DNA of 40,757 nt from an uncultured Spirochaetales bacterium. Lineage in GTDB: Bacteria; Spirochaetota; Spirochaetia; Sphaerochaetales; Sphaerochaetaceae. Of this stretch, positions 14,620 to 24,564 are shown in pieces (position 1 is the first letter of the stretch; every line of letters begins with the position of its first letter). The translations under genes were made by a program, and so were the position numbers. Under the pieces are notes generated by a model. The model was not told the origin of the DNA and did no database searches. It worked only from the letters and a program-made list of their open reading frames with translations. The stretch lies in assembly GCA_949299185.1 (NCBI GenBank), contig CASFZR010000012.1, positions 1 through 40,757 on the forward strand. The letters run 5' to 3'.

Positions 14620-15980
14620 TACTCCTCGTCCTTTCCCGTGTATTCGGCAAGCTTCCTGTGCAGCGTCTTACGCCCGATCTCAAGAAGCTCCGCGGCCTTC
14701 GTCTTATTGCCGCCACAGAAGGAGATGGTATCGAGGATAAGGCGCTTCTCCGCCTCGTCAAGGGTAATCGGGAGGGTAAGGGTGAGCGTGCTGCCGCTCC
14801 CCTTCTCCCTTATCTGGGAAGGCAGGTCATCGAGATCGATCACGCGGCCGCGGCATAGCACCACTGCGGCCTCGATGCTGTTCCTGAGTTCCCTGACATT
14901 GCCAGGCCATGAGTATGAGAAGAGGGCCTTCCTCGCCGCGGGGGTGAATCCCTCTATCTTCCTGCCGTCCTCGCTGTTGAACGTGCTGAGGAATGACTGG
15001 GCAAGCAGCTCTATGTCCTCCTTCCTCTCCCTCAGCGGCGGAACCTCTATATGCACGACATTGAGGCGGTAATAAAGATCCTCGCGGAAGCGTCCCTCCT
15101 CCACCTCTCTGGCAAGGTCGCGGTTGGTCGCGCATATGACGCGGACATCCACGGTGATCGTCTTCTCCCCTCCTACGCGCTCGAACTGCCTCTCCTGAAG
15201 CACGCGCAGCAGCTTCACCTGCGTTGCGGCATCGATCTCGCCGATCTCATCCAGGAAGAGCGTCCCGGTATCAGCCAGCTCGAAGCGTCCCTTCTTCTGG
15301 GCGACGGCTCCGGTGAACGCGCCCTTCTCATGTCCGAAAAGCTCATCCTCCAGAAGGTTTGAGGAGAGCGAGGCGCAGTGTACCTTCACAAAGGGCCTGC
15401 CATGCCGGTCCGAAAGGGATTCTATCGCATCGGCCACCAGCTCCTTGCCCGTTCCGGACTCGCCGGTTATAAGCACGCTTGCCTTGGTGGGCGCGACCTG
15501 GGCTATCGTCTGCATCAGCGCCGAGATGCGCCCGGACTTGCCGATGATCTTCCCGTAGCCCTGCTGCTTCTTGAGCTTGTCGATCTCCTCGGTAAGCCTC
15601 CTGTTCTGCTCAGCCAGCGAGGAGGCGGCGATGCTCTTCTTCACGACAAGCGAGAGCTTGTCTATATCAACGGGCTTGGTGAAGAAGTCGATGGCGCCAT
15701 CGCGCATCGTCTCCACCGCCGTCTCTATCGTGCCATGGCCCGTGAGGACGATCACGGGAAGCGTGGGATAGGCCGCGCTGATCCGCTTTAAGAGCTCATA
15801 GCCATCCATCTCCGGCATACGGAGGTCGGTGATCACGAGATCGATGCTGTTCTTGTTGATCTTCTCCCAGGCCTCCTTGCCATCCGCGGCAGTCATCACC
15901 TGGTAGCCCTCATCCTCGAAGGCCAGCTCAAGTCCTGAGCGTATGTTCTTCTCGTCGTCAGCGATCAGCAGCGTTGCCAC
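14619..15980 (-). CDS. NtrC-family sigma-54-dependent response regulator
   Basis: The 453-residue protein has a receiver domain (1-120; acidic pair Asp8-Asp9, phosphoacceptor Asp52 in LVITDLRMP, Lys102 in TKP). The AAA+ activator domain (about 145-375) has Walker A GESGTGKE (173-180), the sigma-54-contacting GAFTGA loop (220-225) and Walker B TLFLDEIGEI. A Fis-type helix-turn-helix follows (about 427-446, NKTKAAELLEIGRKTLHRKL). An intact GAFTGA motif means the genome should encode RpoN. The sensor gene overlaps it by 23 bases upstream. Closest relatives by architecture are the AtoC/NtrC/Rrp2 regulators. The enhancer-like dyads at 11659-11709 are plausible but unproven targets. Confidence 0.95.
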   Translation of the reverse strand: MATLLIADDEKNIRSGLELAFEDEGYQVMTAADGKEAWEKINKNSIDLVITDLRMPEMDGYELLKRISAAYPTLPVIVLTGHGTIETAVETMRDGAIDFFTKPVDIDKLSLVVKKSIAASSLAEQNRRLTEEIDKLKKQQGYGKIIGKSGRISALMQTIAQVAPTKASVLITGESGTGKELVADAIESLSDRHGRPFVKVHCASLSSNLLEDELFGHEKGAFTGAVAQKKGRFELADTGTLFLDEIGEIDAATQVKLLRVLQERQFERVGGEKTITVDVRVICATNRDLAREVEEGRFREDLYYRLNVVHIEVPPLRERKEDIELLAQSFLSTFNSEDGRKIEGFTPAARKALFSYSWPGNVRELRNSIEAAVVLCRGRVIDLDDLPSQIREKGSGSTLTLTLPITLDEAEKRLILDTISFCGGNKTKAAELLEIGRKTLHRKLAEYTGKDEE

Positions 15981-17151
15981 TCTCTTCCTCCTTGTCTACC
16001 AATGCCCGTCTCTGGTTGCCGGGAACGGGGAGCTTTATGGTGAACACCGTCCCCTTCCCCTGCTCAGAGGAGACGAAGATATCCCCACGATGCTCCTTTA
16101 TCACCTTGTACACGACGGTAAGGCCTAGGCCGGTACCGCTTGCCTTGGTGGTGAAGTACGGCTCGAATATCTTTGAAAGGCTCTCCTCGTCTATTCCCGT
16201 GCCATTATCCTCGATCCTGATCGTCTCAAAGTCCCCATCCAGCTTCGTGGCTATCCTCAGCACGCCGCCTCCAGGCATCGCGGCAAAGGCGTTCTCCACG
16301 ATATTCAGCAGGCACTGCCTGAGATAGCGCTGGTCAAGCTCTACCGATGGCATGAAGCTCTCCAGCTCCGTGCGTATCTCTATCTTCTTGTCTCCCGCCT
16401 CAGGCGTGAGGAAGACGACGAGGTCCTCTATCACGGAGTTTATGGACCCAAGCCTCAGCTCTACGTTCATCGGACGCACGGCGAAGAGGAAATCCACGGC
16501 GATCGTGTTCAGATGGTCTATCTCCTCATCGAGCACCGATAGATAGCGGTCAGCGTCCTCCCCTGTGAGCGATCCCTTCGAGGAGAAGGCCTTTCTCAGC
16601 AGCTGAAGGTGTATCTTCATCGCCGCCAGAGGGTTCTTTATCTCGTGAGCGATACCAGCCGCCATCGTCGTCATCGAGGCGAGGGACTCCGAGCGGCGGA
16701 GCCTCGTCTCCCTGTTCATCTCCTCCGTTATATCCTTCACCACGATATCCGTATAGCGTTCGCTGCCGGAATCGATCGAGGCAAAGGAGACGCGCATCAT
16801 CCTCGTCTCCTCGCCCAGCTGGAAGGCGAAATCCCTAGGGTCAGGACGCTCCTTACCCATCAGGACAGCCAGCACGTATCCCTTGACATCTCCATCGAAC
16901 GAGGCATCATCGACCCTCGCTCCCTCCCGGAGCCTACGCCTCCTGTCCGAGGGGATGAGGCGCATCGTCGTCTTATTGACGAGGACGATCTTACGTTCCT
17001 TCGATATGATGATATGGCCATCGGGAAGCGAATCGAAGAGCGCCCGGTAGAGATCCATCTCCTCTATCCCCCCCTCGATAAGCTTCTGCAGCTCGGAACA
17101 TGGCAGCGCGCCTATATCATCAAGGACCTTCCTCAAGAGCTTATTCGACAT
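15958..17151 (-). CDS. Cytoplasmic NtrB-type PAS sensor histidine kinase
   Basis: The 397-residue kinase has no transmembrane segment. A PAS-like sensor region (about 30-145, starting LYRALFDSLPDGHIII) is followed by the HisKA helix with phosphoacceptor His169 in GIAHEIKNPLAAM. The ATPase domain has N box ENAFAAM, G1 box DNGTGI and G2 box GTGLGL. It should phosphorylate Asp52 of the overlapping NtrC-type regulator. The soluble PAS domain implies an internal signal such as redox, nitrogen or metabolic state, but the ligand cannot be read from the sequence. It overlaps holB by 11 bases and the regulator by 23, so stoichiometry is probably set by translational coupling. Confidence 0.93.
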   Translation of the reverse strand: MSNKLLRKVLDDIGALPCSELQKLIEGGIEEMDLYRALFDSLPDGHIIISKERKIVLVNKTTMRLIPSDRRRRLREGARVDDASFDGDVKGYVLAVLMGKERPDPRDFAFQLGEETRMMRVSFASIDSGSERYTDIVVKDITEEMNRETRLRRSESLASMTTMAAGIAHEIKNPLAAMKIHLQLLRKAFSSKGSLTGEDADRYLSVLDEEIDHLNTIAVDFLFAVRPMNVELRLGSINSVIEDLVVFLTPEAGDKKIEIRTELESFMPSVELDQRYLRQCLLNIVENAFAAMPGGGVLRIATKLDGDFETIRIEDNGTGIDEESLSKIFEPYFTTKASGTGLGLTVVYKVIKEHRGDIFVSSEQGKGTVFTIKLPVPGNQRRALVDKEEESGNAADR

Positions 17152-18328
17152 CGCACACCTCCCTCAGCGTCAGATCAAGGGCAAGGCGGAGCGGCATGTT
17201 GAAGGTATCGCTCCTCAGGAGATTGCCCGAGAGCGATCGGTATACCCTCTTCGCCTCACCCGGCGCCATACGCCCCTCACGGAGAAGGCCCTCCAGGCGG
17301 AGGATCAGGCTCTCGCGGAAGAACTCCTCGCCTCCTGAGCGCTCCAGGCCGGAGAATATCTCCTCCTCATCCTTCATCCCGAGTCCCTTGCCGCTGACGA
17401 TCGCCTTCAGGTATGACTCGACGTATCCCTCCATGGCCTTCCTGCCGCTCTCGTCAGAGCCCTCCGCGAAGAAGAAGGCGTCGAATGAGGGGAACGTGGA
17501 ATAGATCGAGAACTCCTCGCCGATGAAGGCGGAGACCTTCGCTTCGGAAAGCTCGGGGAAGGAGAAGCGGCGGCAGCGCGAGAGTATCGTCTCGAGAAGC
17601 CGCGACGGGCTCCTGGAGATCAGTATCAGATGAGCATGCTCAGGCGGCTCCTCCAATAGCTTCAGCAGGCTGTTCTTCGCCCCCTCCGCGTAGTCCTCGG
17701 GATTCTCGAAGATGACGACCTTCTCATCCACGCCCTCGGAAAGCCATGACTGAACGGCGCGGATCTCCTCGATGGTCGCGCCAGGGGTCTTCTTGCCGAC
17801 ATTGATCACTGCATCGGTCAGGTAACTGTCTATCAGAGAGACGATGCTTCCGATCTCCTCCTCAGAGTACTCCCTGTCCTCCTCGATGGCCATGAGGCTC
17901 TCATCGATGAGGGAGGCAACAGCGCTCACGGATCTGTCTCCCTCCGTCCTCTCATCGCGCGCCTTGGCTCCCGAGGCCTCCCTGTGAAGGGGGGCTATGG
18001 CCTGATGGTACTGCATCAGCACCTTCCTCACCGTCTGGATGTAGAAGATGCGCGCGCGCCTGTTACGCTGGCGCCTGAGAAGCGAGGATGCCGCGTTAAG
18101 CACCATGCGCATCGGACGGGAAAGGAAGAGGCAGATGGATGAAGAGGAGAGCAGCTCCCGTCCCTCCTCGCCTGTCAGCGTGAAGGCAAGGTCAAGCGCC
18201 GCGGTAAGGCGTGAGGAGCCGCGGTGGCCTGAGAAGAGGAGCGTCTGAGGCAGCATCGCTCCATCGAGGACGCTCTCGATGCTCTCCGCCATCGCCTCCT
18301 GCGTGCGCCTGAGGGCATCAAACCCCAT
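17141..18328 (-). CDS. holB: DNA polymerase III delta-prime-like clamp-loader subunit
   Basis: Delta-prime is the rigid, non-ATPase stator of the clamp loader. The 395-residue product shows the family features: an N-terminal FDALRRTQEAM helix, a degenerate nucleotide loop (SGHRGSSR in place of a Walker A), the SLLKLLEEPPEHAHLILIS segment and the SRC motif LSRCRRFSFPE, the sensor-1/arginine-finger region. The extra charged helical insert (about 85-190) is longer than usual and lacks the zinc-binding cysteines of DnaX. It overlaps cvpA and the kinase gene by 11 bases each. dnaX is the alternative paralogue but would have a functional Walker A, so delta-prime is preferred. Confidence 0.8.
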   Translation of the reverse strand: MGFDALRRTQEAMAESIESVLDGAMLPQTLLFSGHRGSSRLTAALDLAFTLTGEEGRELLSSSSICLFLSRPMRMVLNAASSLLRRQRNRRARIFYIQTVRKVLMQYHQAIAPLHREASGAKARDERTEGDRSVSAVASLIDESLMAIEEDREYSEEEIGSIVSLIDSYLTDAVINVGKKTPGATIEEIRAVQSWLSEGVDEKVVIFENPEDYAEGAKNSLLKLLEEPPEHAHLILISRSPSRLLETILSRCRRFSFPELSEAKVSAFIGEEFSIYSTFPSFDAFFFAEGSDESGRKAMEGYVESYLKAIVSGKGLGMKDEEEIFSGLERSGGEEFFRESLILRLEGLLREGRMAPGEAKRVYRSLSGNLLRSDTFNMPLRLALDLTLREVCDVE

Positions 18329-18842
18329 CGATGACCTCCATGAAGGTCTCGGTAAGCGTCGGGAAGAGCGGCCTTATCATCTCCTTGATGATCAGGCTGC
18401 CATCGGTCAGCGCCGAGATATCTATGAACGTCTGGTAATTCAACACCGCGAGGATTATCGAGAGGGTGATGGATGAGGCAAGGAGGCCCCAGATGAAGCC
18501 GAGGATCGAGTCGATCGCGCGCAGATGGCTGCTCGCCCCGAGTATCGTCGAGAGCTGTGAGCCCAGGATGCAGATAAGCAGGTAGACGACCAGCGAGAGC
18601 GCGACGAAGACGATCAGCGTGGACCAGAATAGCGGAATCTCCGTCCGTGATTCGACGAAAGCGGCGAGATCCTTGGTGAAGAGAAGCGATACCGGAATCG
18701 CCAGCAATAGGCCCACGAGCCTCGTAGCGGATACGCTGAAGCCGGTGATGCATCCGGAGATCGCGCCGACAAGCACGATGACGACCGTTATTATATCGAG
18801 GATGCCGAAGCTCAGCGTCCCTATGGTGAAAGACCAATCCAT
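18318..18842 (-). CDS. cvpA: CvpA-family inner membrane protein
   Basis: This 174-residue protein has four hydrophobic segments (about 12-34, 40-58, 70-95 and 108-132), the CvpA fold. The conserved parts are the ILDIITVVIVLVGAISGCITG opening with its small-residue spacing, and DSILGFIWGLLASSI in the third to fourth segment. CvpA proteins are linked to envelope stress tolerance and, in Escherichia coli, colicin V export; the biochemical role is unresolved. It is the first gene of the five-gene operon ending in dinG and diverges from secA across about 100 bases. Confidence 0.85.
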   Translation of the reverse strand: MDWSFTIGTLSFGILDIITVVIVLVGAISGCITGFSVSATRLVGLLLAIPVSLLFTKDLAAFVESRTEIPLFWSTLIVFVALSLVVYLLICILGSQLSTILGASSHLRAIDSILGFIWGLLASSITLSIILAVLNYQTFIDISALTDGSLIIKEMIRPLFPTLTETFMEVIDGV

Positions 18843-18944
18843 AGCTTGATGATAGCTGAATCGGGGACCGGCTACAAGGAAGGATGAGGATGATGTTCCC
18901 GCCCTTCCCTACACGTTCACACGTTTTTTTACTATCATTCGGGT

Positions 18945-21713
<2,769 letters not shown>

Positions 21714-21730
21714 GCTTAGTATCATCAGAG

Positions 21731-21753
21731 TGCCCACGGAATCCCGTGGGCAT
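21731..21753 (+). terminator. secA hairpin; left copy of a repeat bracketing hipBA
   Basis: TGCCCACGG (21731-21739) pairs perfectly with CCGTGGGCA (21744-21752) around AATC. It lies 17 bases past the secA stop and probably ends that transcript, although the following ATCTATTT is only moderately T-rich. The 23-base unit recurs with a single mismatch after hipA at 23195-23217. Confidence 0.65.
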
Positions 21754-21763
21754 ATCTATTTAG

Positions 21764-21819
21764 TACCAATATATTGATTATTATTCCTATTTTTCATAAA
21801 AAGTGCTAATATATTGGTA
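21764..21819 (+). promoter_or_regulatory. Candidate HipB operator and hipBA promoter
   Basis: TACCAATATATT (21764-21775) and AATATATTGGTA (21808-21819) are perfect inverted repeats whose centres are 44 bases apart, about four helical turns. The right arm ends one base before the hipB ATG and overlaps a TAATAT box. Paired dyads of this kind suit autorepression by HipB dimers, as in Escherichia coli hipBA, where operators also precede hipB. The 32 bases between the arms are very AT-rich. Confidence 0.6.
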
Positions 21820-21820
21820 T

Positions 21821-22114
21821 ATGATTAACCTAGATGATTTCGGCAAGACCCCGAAGGAGATCATAGCCGCCATAGCGTCATCGGAGAAGGAGAAGCGGAA
21901 GAAGCTCGGCATCACGCAGAAGGAGATGTCCATACGCTCCGGCATACCGCTATCTACGCTAAGGCGATTCGAGCAGACTGGGGAGATATCATTGATAAGC
22001 CTCGCGAAAATCGCGATCGTCCTTAATGACGAGGACGGCATCACCAGCATATTCCGTAAGGCCGGATATGCTTCCATGAAGGAGCTTCTTGATGCAAGAC
22101 ATCACAAAGGTTGA
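21821..22114 (+). CDS. hipB: HipB-type antitoxin, XRE-family DNA-binding protein
   Basis: HipB proteins neutralise HipA and repress their own operon. The 97-residue product has a basic N-terminal helix (about 18-31), an XRE helix-turn-helix (TQKEMSIRSGIPLSTLRRFEQTGEISLISLAKIAIVL, about 32-66) and a short C-terminal extension. ATG 21821 is used; the in-frame GTG at 21803 would put the right operator arm inside the gene. No Shine-Dalgarno sequence precedes the ATG, so translation may start on a leaderless message. It overlaps hipA by 23 bases, the usual antitoxin-first order. Confidence 0.88.
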   Translation: MINLDDFGKTPKEIIAAIASSEKEKRKKLGITQKEMSIRSGIPLSTLRRFEQTGEISLISLAKIAIVLNDEDGITSIFRKAGYASMKELLDARHHKG

Positions 22115-23186
22115 CGTATATGCAGGAGATAGGCTGATAGGAACGATCGCTGAATATGACAGAGGCCGTACTGCCTTCGAGTATTCCGCGCAATGGCTTG
22201 CTACAGGATTCTCGATCAGCCCGTTCTCTCTTCCGCTCAAGCAACAGCTATTCGTGGCGGAGGATAGGAGCATGGAAGGACTTTTCGGTGTCTTCTATGA
22301 CTCTCTCCCTGATGGATGGGGGCGTCTTCTTACCGACAGATACCTGAGTTCCCTTGGCATCGAGCGTATTACTCCACTGACACGGCTATGCATGCTATCG
22401 AAGACATCATCAGGTCTTCTGGAGTACCAGCCATCGATTGCTGATGATGAAATCCTAGAGGGCGATGATCTCGACGAACTGCATAGGATCACAGGGGAAA
22501 TCCTTGAAGATTCAGCCGTGTCTCAGGAGGATCTAGAGAGGCTCTACGCTAAAGGAGGATCATCCGGTGGTGCCAGACCAAAAGTGAATATCGATATAGA
22601 CGGAGAGCCTTGGATCGTGAAGTTCCCTACCAGGCTTGACGGACCAGATGCCGGATACATGGAATACGAGTGCAACAGGAAGGCCGCCGCTGCTGGTCTG
22701 ACTATCCCTGATATCAGGCTTTTACCGTCAAGGTACACCAAGGGATTCTTCGCTGTAAGGCGATTCGACAGGCATGGAGGCAGAAGGATACACATGCTAT
22801 CGCTCTCCGGACTCCTGGAATCATCGCACCGATACCCTGCCTTGGACTATACGCATCTGCTTAAGGCAACCCTTATCTTGACAAGATCTGAAGAAGCGCT
22901 CTATGAGGCATTCAGGATGGCCTGCTTCAACGTGATGATCGGGAATCAGGATGACCATGGCAAGAACTTCGCATTCCTGTATGATGAGACGCTCAACGGC
23001 TGGCAGCTTGCTCCTGCATATGATCTCACGAAATCAAGCACATCATTCGGAGAGCAATCCACTACAGTGTGCGGCAAAGGGAGGGACATCAATGATGATG
23101 ACCTACGGCGTCTTGGGGATATGTTCTCCCTTGACGAGCAGAGACGCAATGAGATCATCCGGGATGTGCATGCGGCAGTAGACTGA
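22092..23186 (+). CDS. hipA: HipA-type serine/threonine kinase toxin
   Basis: HipA of Escherichia coli phosphorylates glutamyl-tRNA synthetase and induces persistence; the target here is unknown. The 364-residue protein has the N-subdomain with SLPDGWGRLL (about 73-82), the glycine-rich phosphate loop GGSSGGARPK whose serine matches the autophosphorylated Ser150, the catalytic stretch IGNQDDHGKN (the aspartate of the D-x-H-x-K-N motif) and the metal-binding YDLT. All catalytic elements look intact, so an active kinase is expected. ATG 22092 has GGAG seven bases upstream, within hipB. It is the shorter HipA type in which HipB is a separate gene. The module stands between secA and a phosphatase gene and is flanked by repeated hairpins. 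Confidence 0.93.
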   Translation: MQDITKVDVYAGDRLIGTIAEYDRGRTAFEYSAQWLATGFSISPFSLPLKQQLFVAEDRSMEGLFGVFYDSLPDGWGRLLTDRYLSSLGIERITPLTRLCMLSKTSSGLLEYQPSIADDEILEGDDLDELHRITGEILEDSAVSQEDLERLYAKGGSSGGARPKVNIDIDGEPWIVKFPTRLDGPDAGYMEYECNRKAAAAGLTIPDIRLLPSRYTKGFFAVRRFDRHGGRRIHMLSLSGLLESSHRYPALDYTHLLKATLILTRSEEALYEAFRMACFNVMIGNQDDHGKNFAFLYDETLNGWQLAPAYDLTKSSTSFGEQSTTVCGKGRDINDDDLRRLGDMFSLDEQRRNEIIRDVHAAVD

Positions 23187-23192
23187 TGAGAT

Positions 23193-23218
23193 GATGCCCA
23201 CGGAATCCCGCGGGCATC
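23193..23218 (+). terminator. hipBA hairpin; right copy of the bracketing repeat
   Basis: GATGCCCACGG (23193-23203) faces CCGCGGGCATC (23208-23218) around AATC, giving an 11-base stem with one A-C mismatch. It begins seven bases after the hipA stop. Positions 23195-23217 match 21731-21753 at 22 of 23 bases. A hairpin here may also end the converging phosphatase transcript. Confidence 0.65.
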
Positions 23219-23245
23219 GCTGTCATCATAATAAAGATAGGGCGA

Positions 23246-24358
23246 TCAGTTGACGTGGATGCTGCCGGTAAGCTTGCCGACAAGCCTGTCCACGGCCTCC
23301 TCGCTCATCCCATGATCGATAAGATAGGACCTTGCCGCCGCGCTCAGATCAGCGGTTGTCGGATCCTCGCCTCCGGTGATCACAGGGAGCATCGCCGCGA
23401 TGTTGTTCTCGAAGATGAACTGATACTTCCTCGCGTCCGTCTCCTCGGTCACGCCATAGTAGTTGGCCATAGAGAGCATGAAGTCATCGACGATCTCATC
23501 ATAGCTTCCGCCAAGGAGGCACTCGAAGAGAGCGGAGGTGAATCCTGCCCTATCCTTACCCTCCGTGCAGTGGATGAGGTACGGTGGATCAAGCTCGGAA
23601 AGCTTCTCGATACCGGCAGCGAGCTTATTGCCGAAGTCATCGGAAAGGAAGTCCACCGACATTCCGAGGGCGAGGACCTTGCCCTCCTCATAGAGCGACG
23701 CGTAGTACTCGGAGTCGAAGTCATCGGCCGCGATATAGCTCTCCACATCCTCGTTGGTATCAGCGAGGTTCAGCACTCCGTTGACACCGGCAGCCTCAGC
23801 GAAGGCATTGGCGTAATGAGCCCTGTTATGCTCGTTGTTTATCGGGGAAGCGGAGCGGTAGAGGATTCCCGGTGCCGCGATATCCCCCATGTAGATCTCA
23901 CGGAAGTTCGCGAACTGGGCATTGGAACGGAAGTCCGCGCGGTCGCTGGAGTACTCAAGGGAGTTAAGCTCGTACTCGACGATCATTCCCTCCTTCTCGT
24001 CCATGGTGATCGTCACGCCATCACCTACGCCGACGCCTGCGATCTCGTTGATGCGTCCGAAGTTCACACATACCGCGATATTCGTATCCCCGGGATACGC
24101 CCTAAGCACTGGTTCACCCACTCCGACATAGTAGCCGCTGAAATACGGGATACCCTCAAGGGTATAGCCGTTGCTGAAAACGACGTTCACTGTATCGCCA
24201 AGGTCATAGCCGGCCTGAGTGGCTTCCTCTATCGTGATATCAAGAAGGGCGTGCCCATACTTCTCGATCTCGATTATGTTCCCTTCCAGCGTCTCCGCCG
24301 CGAAGAGAGCCGTCAGCGACAGAAGCGCCACGAGGATGATAAGCAATGTTCTTTTCAT
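23246..24358 (-). CDS. Exported tyrosine-type protein phosphatase with N-terminal beta domain
   Basis: The start is ATG 24358, preceded by GGAGG at five bases; a TTG frame from 24370 would include that site. The 370-residue product has a signal peptide MKRTLLIILVALLSLTALFA. Residues of about 22-125 form a beta-rich domain (IEIEKYGHALLDI, then VGVGDGVTITM) resembling the C-terminal domain of SAM hydroxide adenosyltransferase, a tentative match. Residues of about 130-365 form a phosphatase of the MptpB/Y_phosphatase3 type with the P-loop HCTEGKDRAGF, an intact C-x5-R motif with a Lys as in lipid-active members. It should act in the periplasm or outside on phosphoproteins or phosphoinositides. 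Host-directed activity is possible but not shown. Confidence 0.85.
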   Translation of the reverse strand: MKRTLLIILVALLSLTALFAAETLEGNIIEIEKYGHALLDITIEEATQAGYDLGDTVNVVFSNGYTLEGIPYFSGYYVGVGEPVLRAYPGDTNIAVCVNFGRINEIAGVGVGDGVTITMDEKEGMIVEYELNSLEYSSDRADFRSNAQFANFREIYMGDIAAPGILYRSASPINNEHNRAHYANAFAEAAGVNGVLNLADTNEDVESYIAADDFDSEYYASLYEEGKVLALGMSVDFLSDDFGNKLAAGIEKLSELDPPYLIHCTEGKDRAGFTSALFECLLGGSYDEIVDDFMLSMANYYGVTEETDARKYQFIFENNIAAMLPVITGGEDPTTADLSAAARSYLIDHGMSEEAVDRLVGKLTGSIHVN

Positions 24359-24418
24359 GAGAACCTCCAAGCTGAACTTAACATGGATTTAACATTAGCA
24401 CAATATTTACCCATCTTC

Positions 24419-24487
24419 AGACATCTGTCTCAAATACCCCTCTGAAACGGACTTTCTTGCATCTTTCTTCGATTTTGTCCGTTTCAG
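24419..24487. promoter_or_regulatory. Nested dyads upstream of the phosphatase gene
   Basis: CTGAAACGGAC (24442-24452) and GTCCGTTTCAG (24477-24487) are perfect inverted repeats 24 bases apart, and AGACATCTGTCT (24419-24430) is a separate small palindrome. They lie 60-130 bases upstream of the phosphatase ATG, just beyond the terminator of the lipoprotein gene. They look like operator sites; the cognate regulator is not known. Two TTAACA hexamers 11 bases apart lie nearer the start. Confidence 0.4.
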
Positions 24488-24503
24488 CCCGGTATTTCGC
24501 ATC

Positions 24504-24542
24504 AAGAAGAAAGGGCACCACCCCTCACGAAGGATGATGCCC
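24504..24542 (-). terminator. Intrinsic terminator of the GLUG lipoprotein gene
   Basis: Read on the minus strand, GGGCATCATCC (24542-24532) pairs over 11 positions with GGGTGGTGCCC (24523-24513), including two G-U pairs, and is followed by TTTCTTCTT (24512-24504). It begins 22 bases after the lipoprotein stop. Confidence 0.85.
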
Positions 24543-24564
24543 TACCCTCAAAGCGAATGAAGGC

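Noticed and set aside
24377..24400. Possible dif site (TTAACAT repeats)
   Set aside because: The copies are direct, not the inverted 11-6-11 arrangement required by XerCD.
23255..24445. Long open frame on the plus strand, 396 codons
   Set aside because: Antisense to the exported phosphatase, which has a signal peptide, P-loop and good ribosome site.
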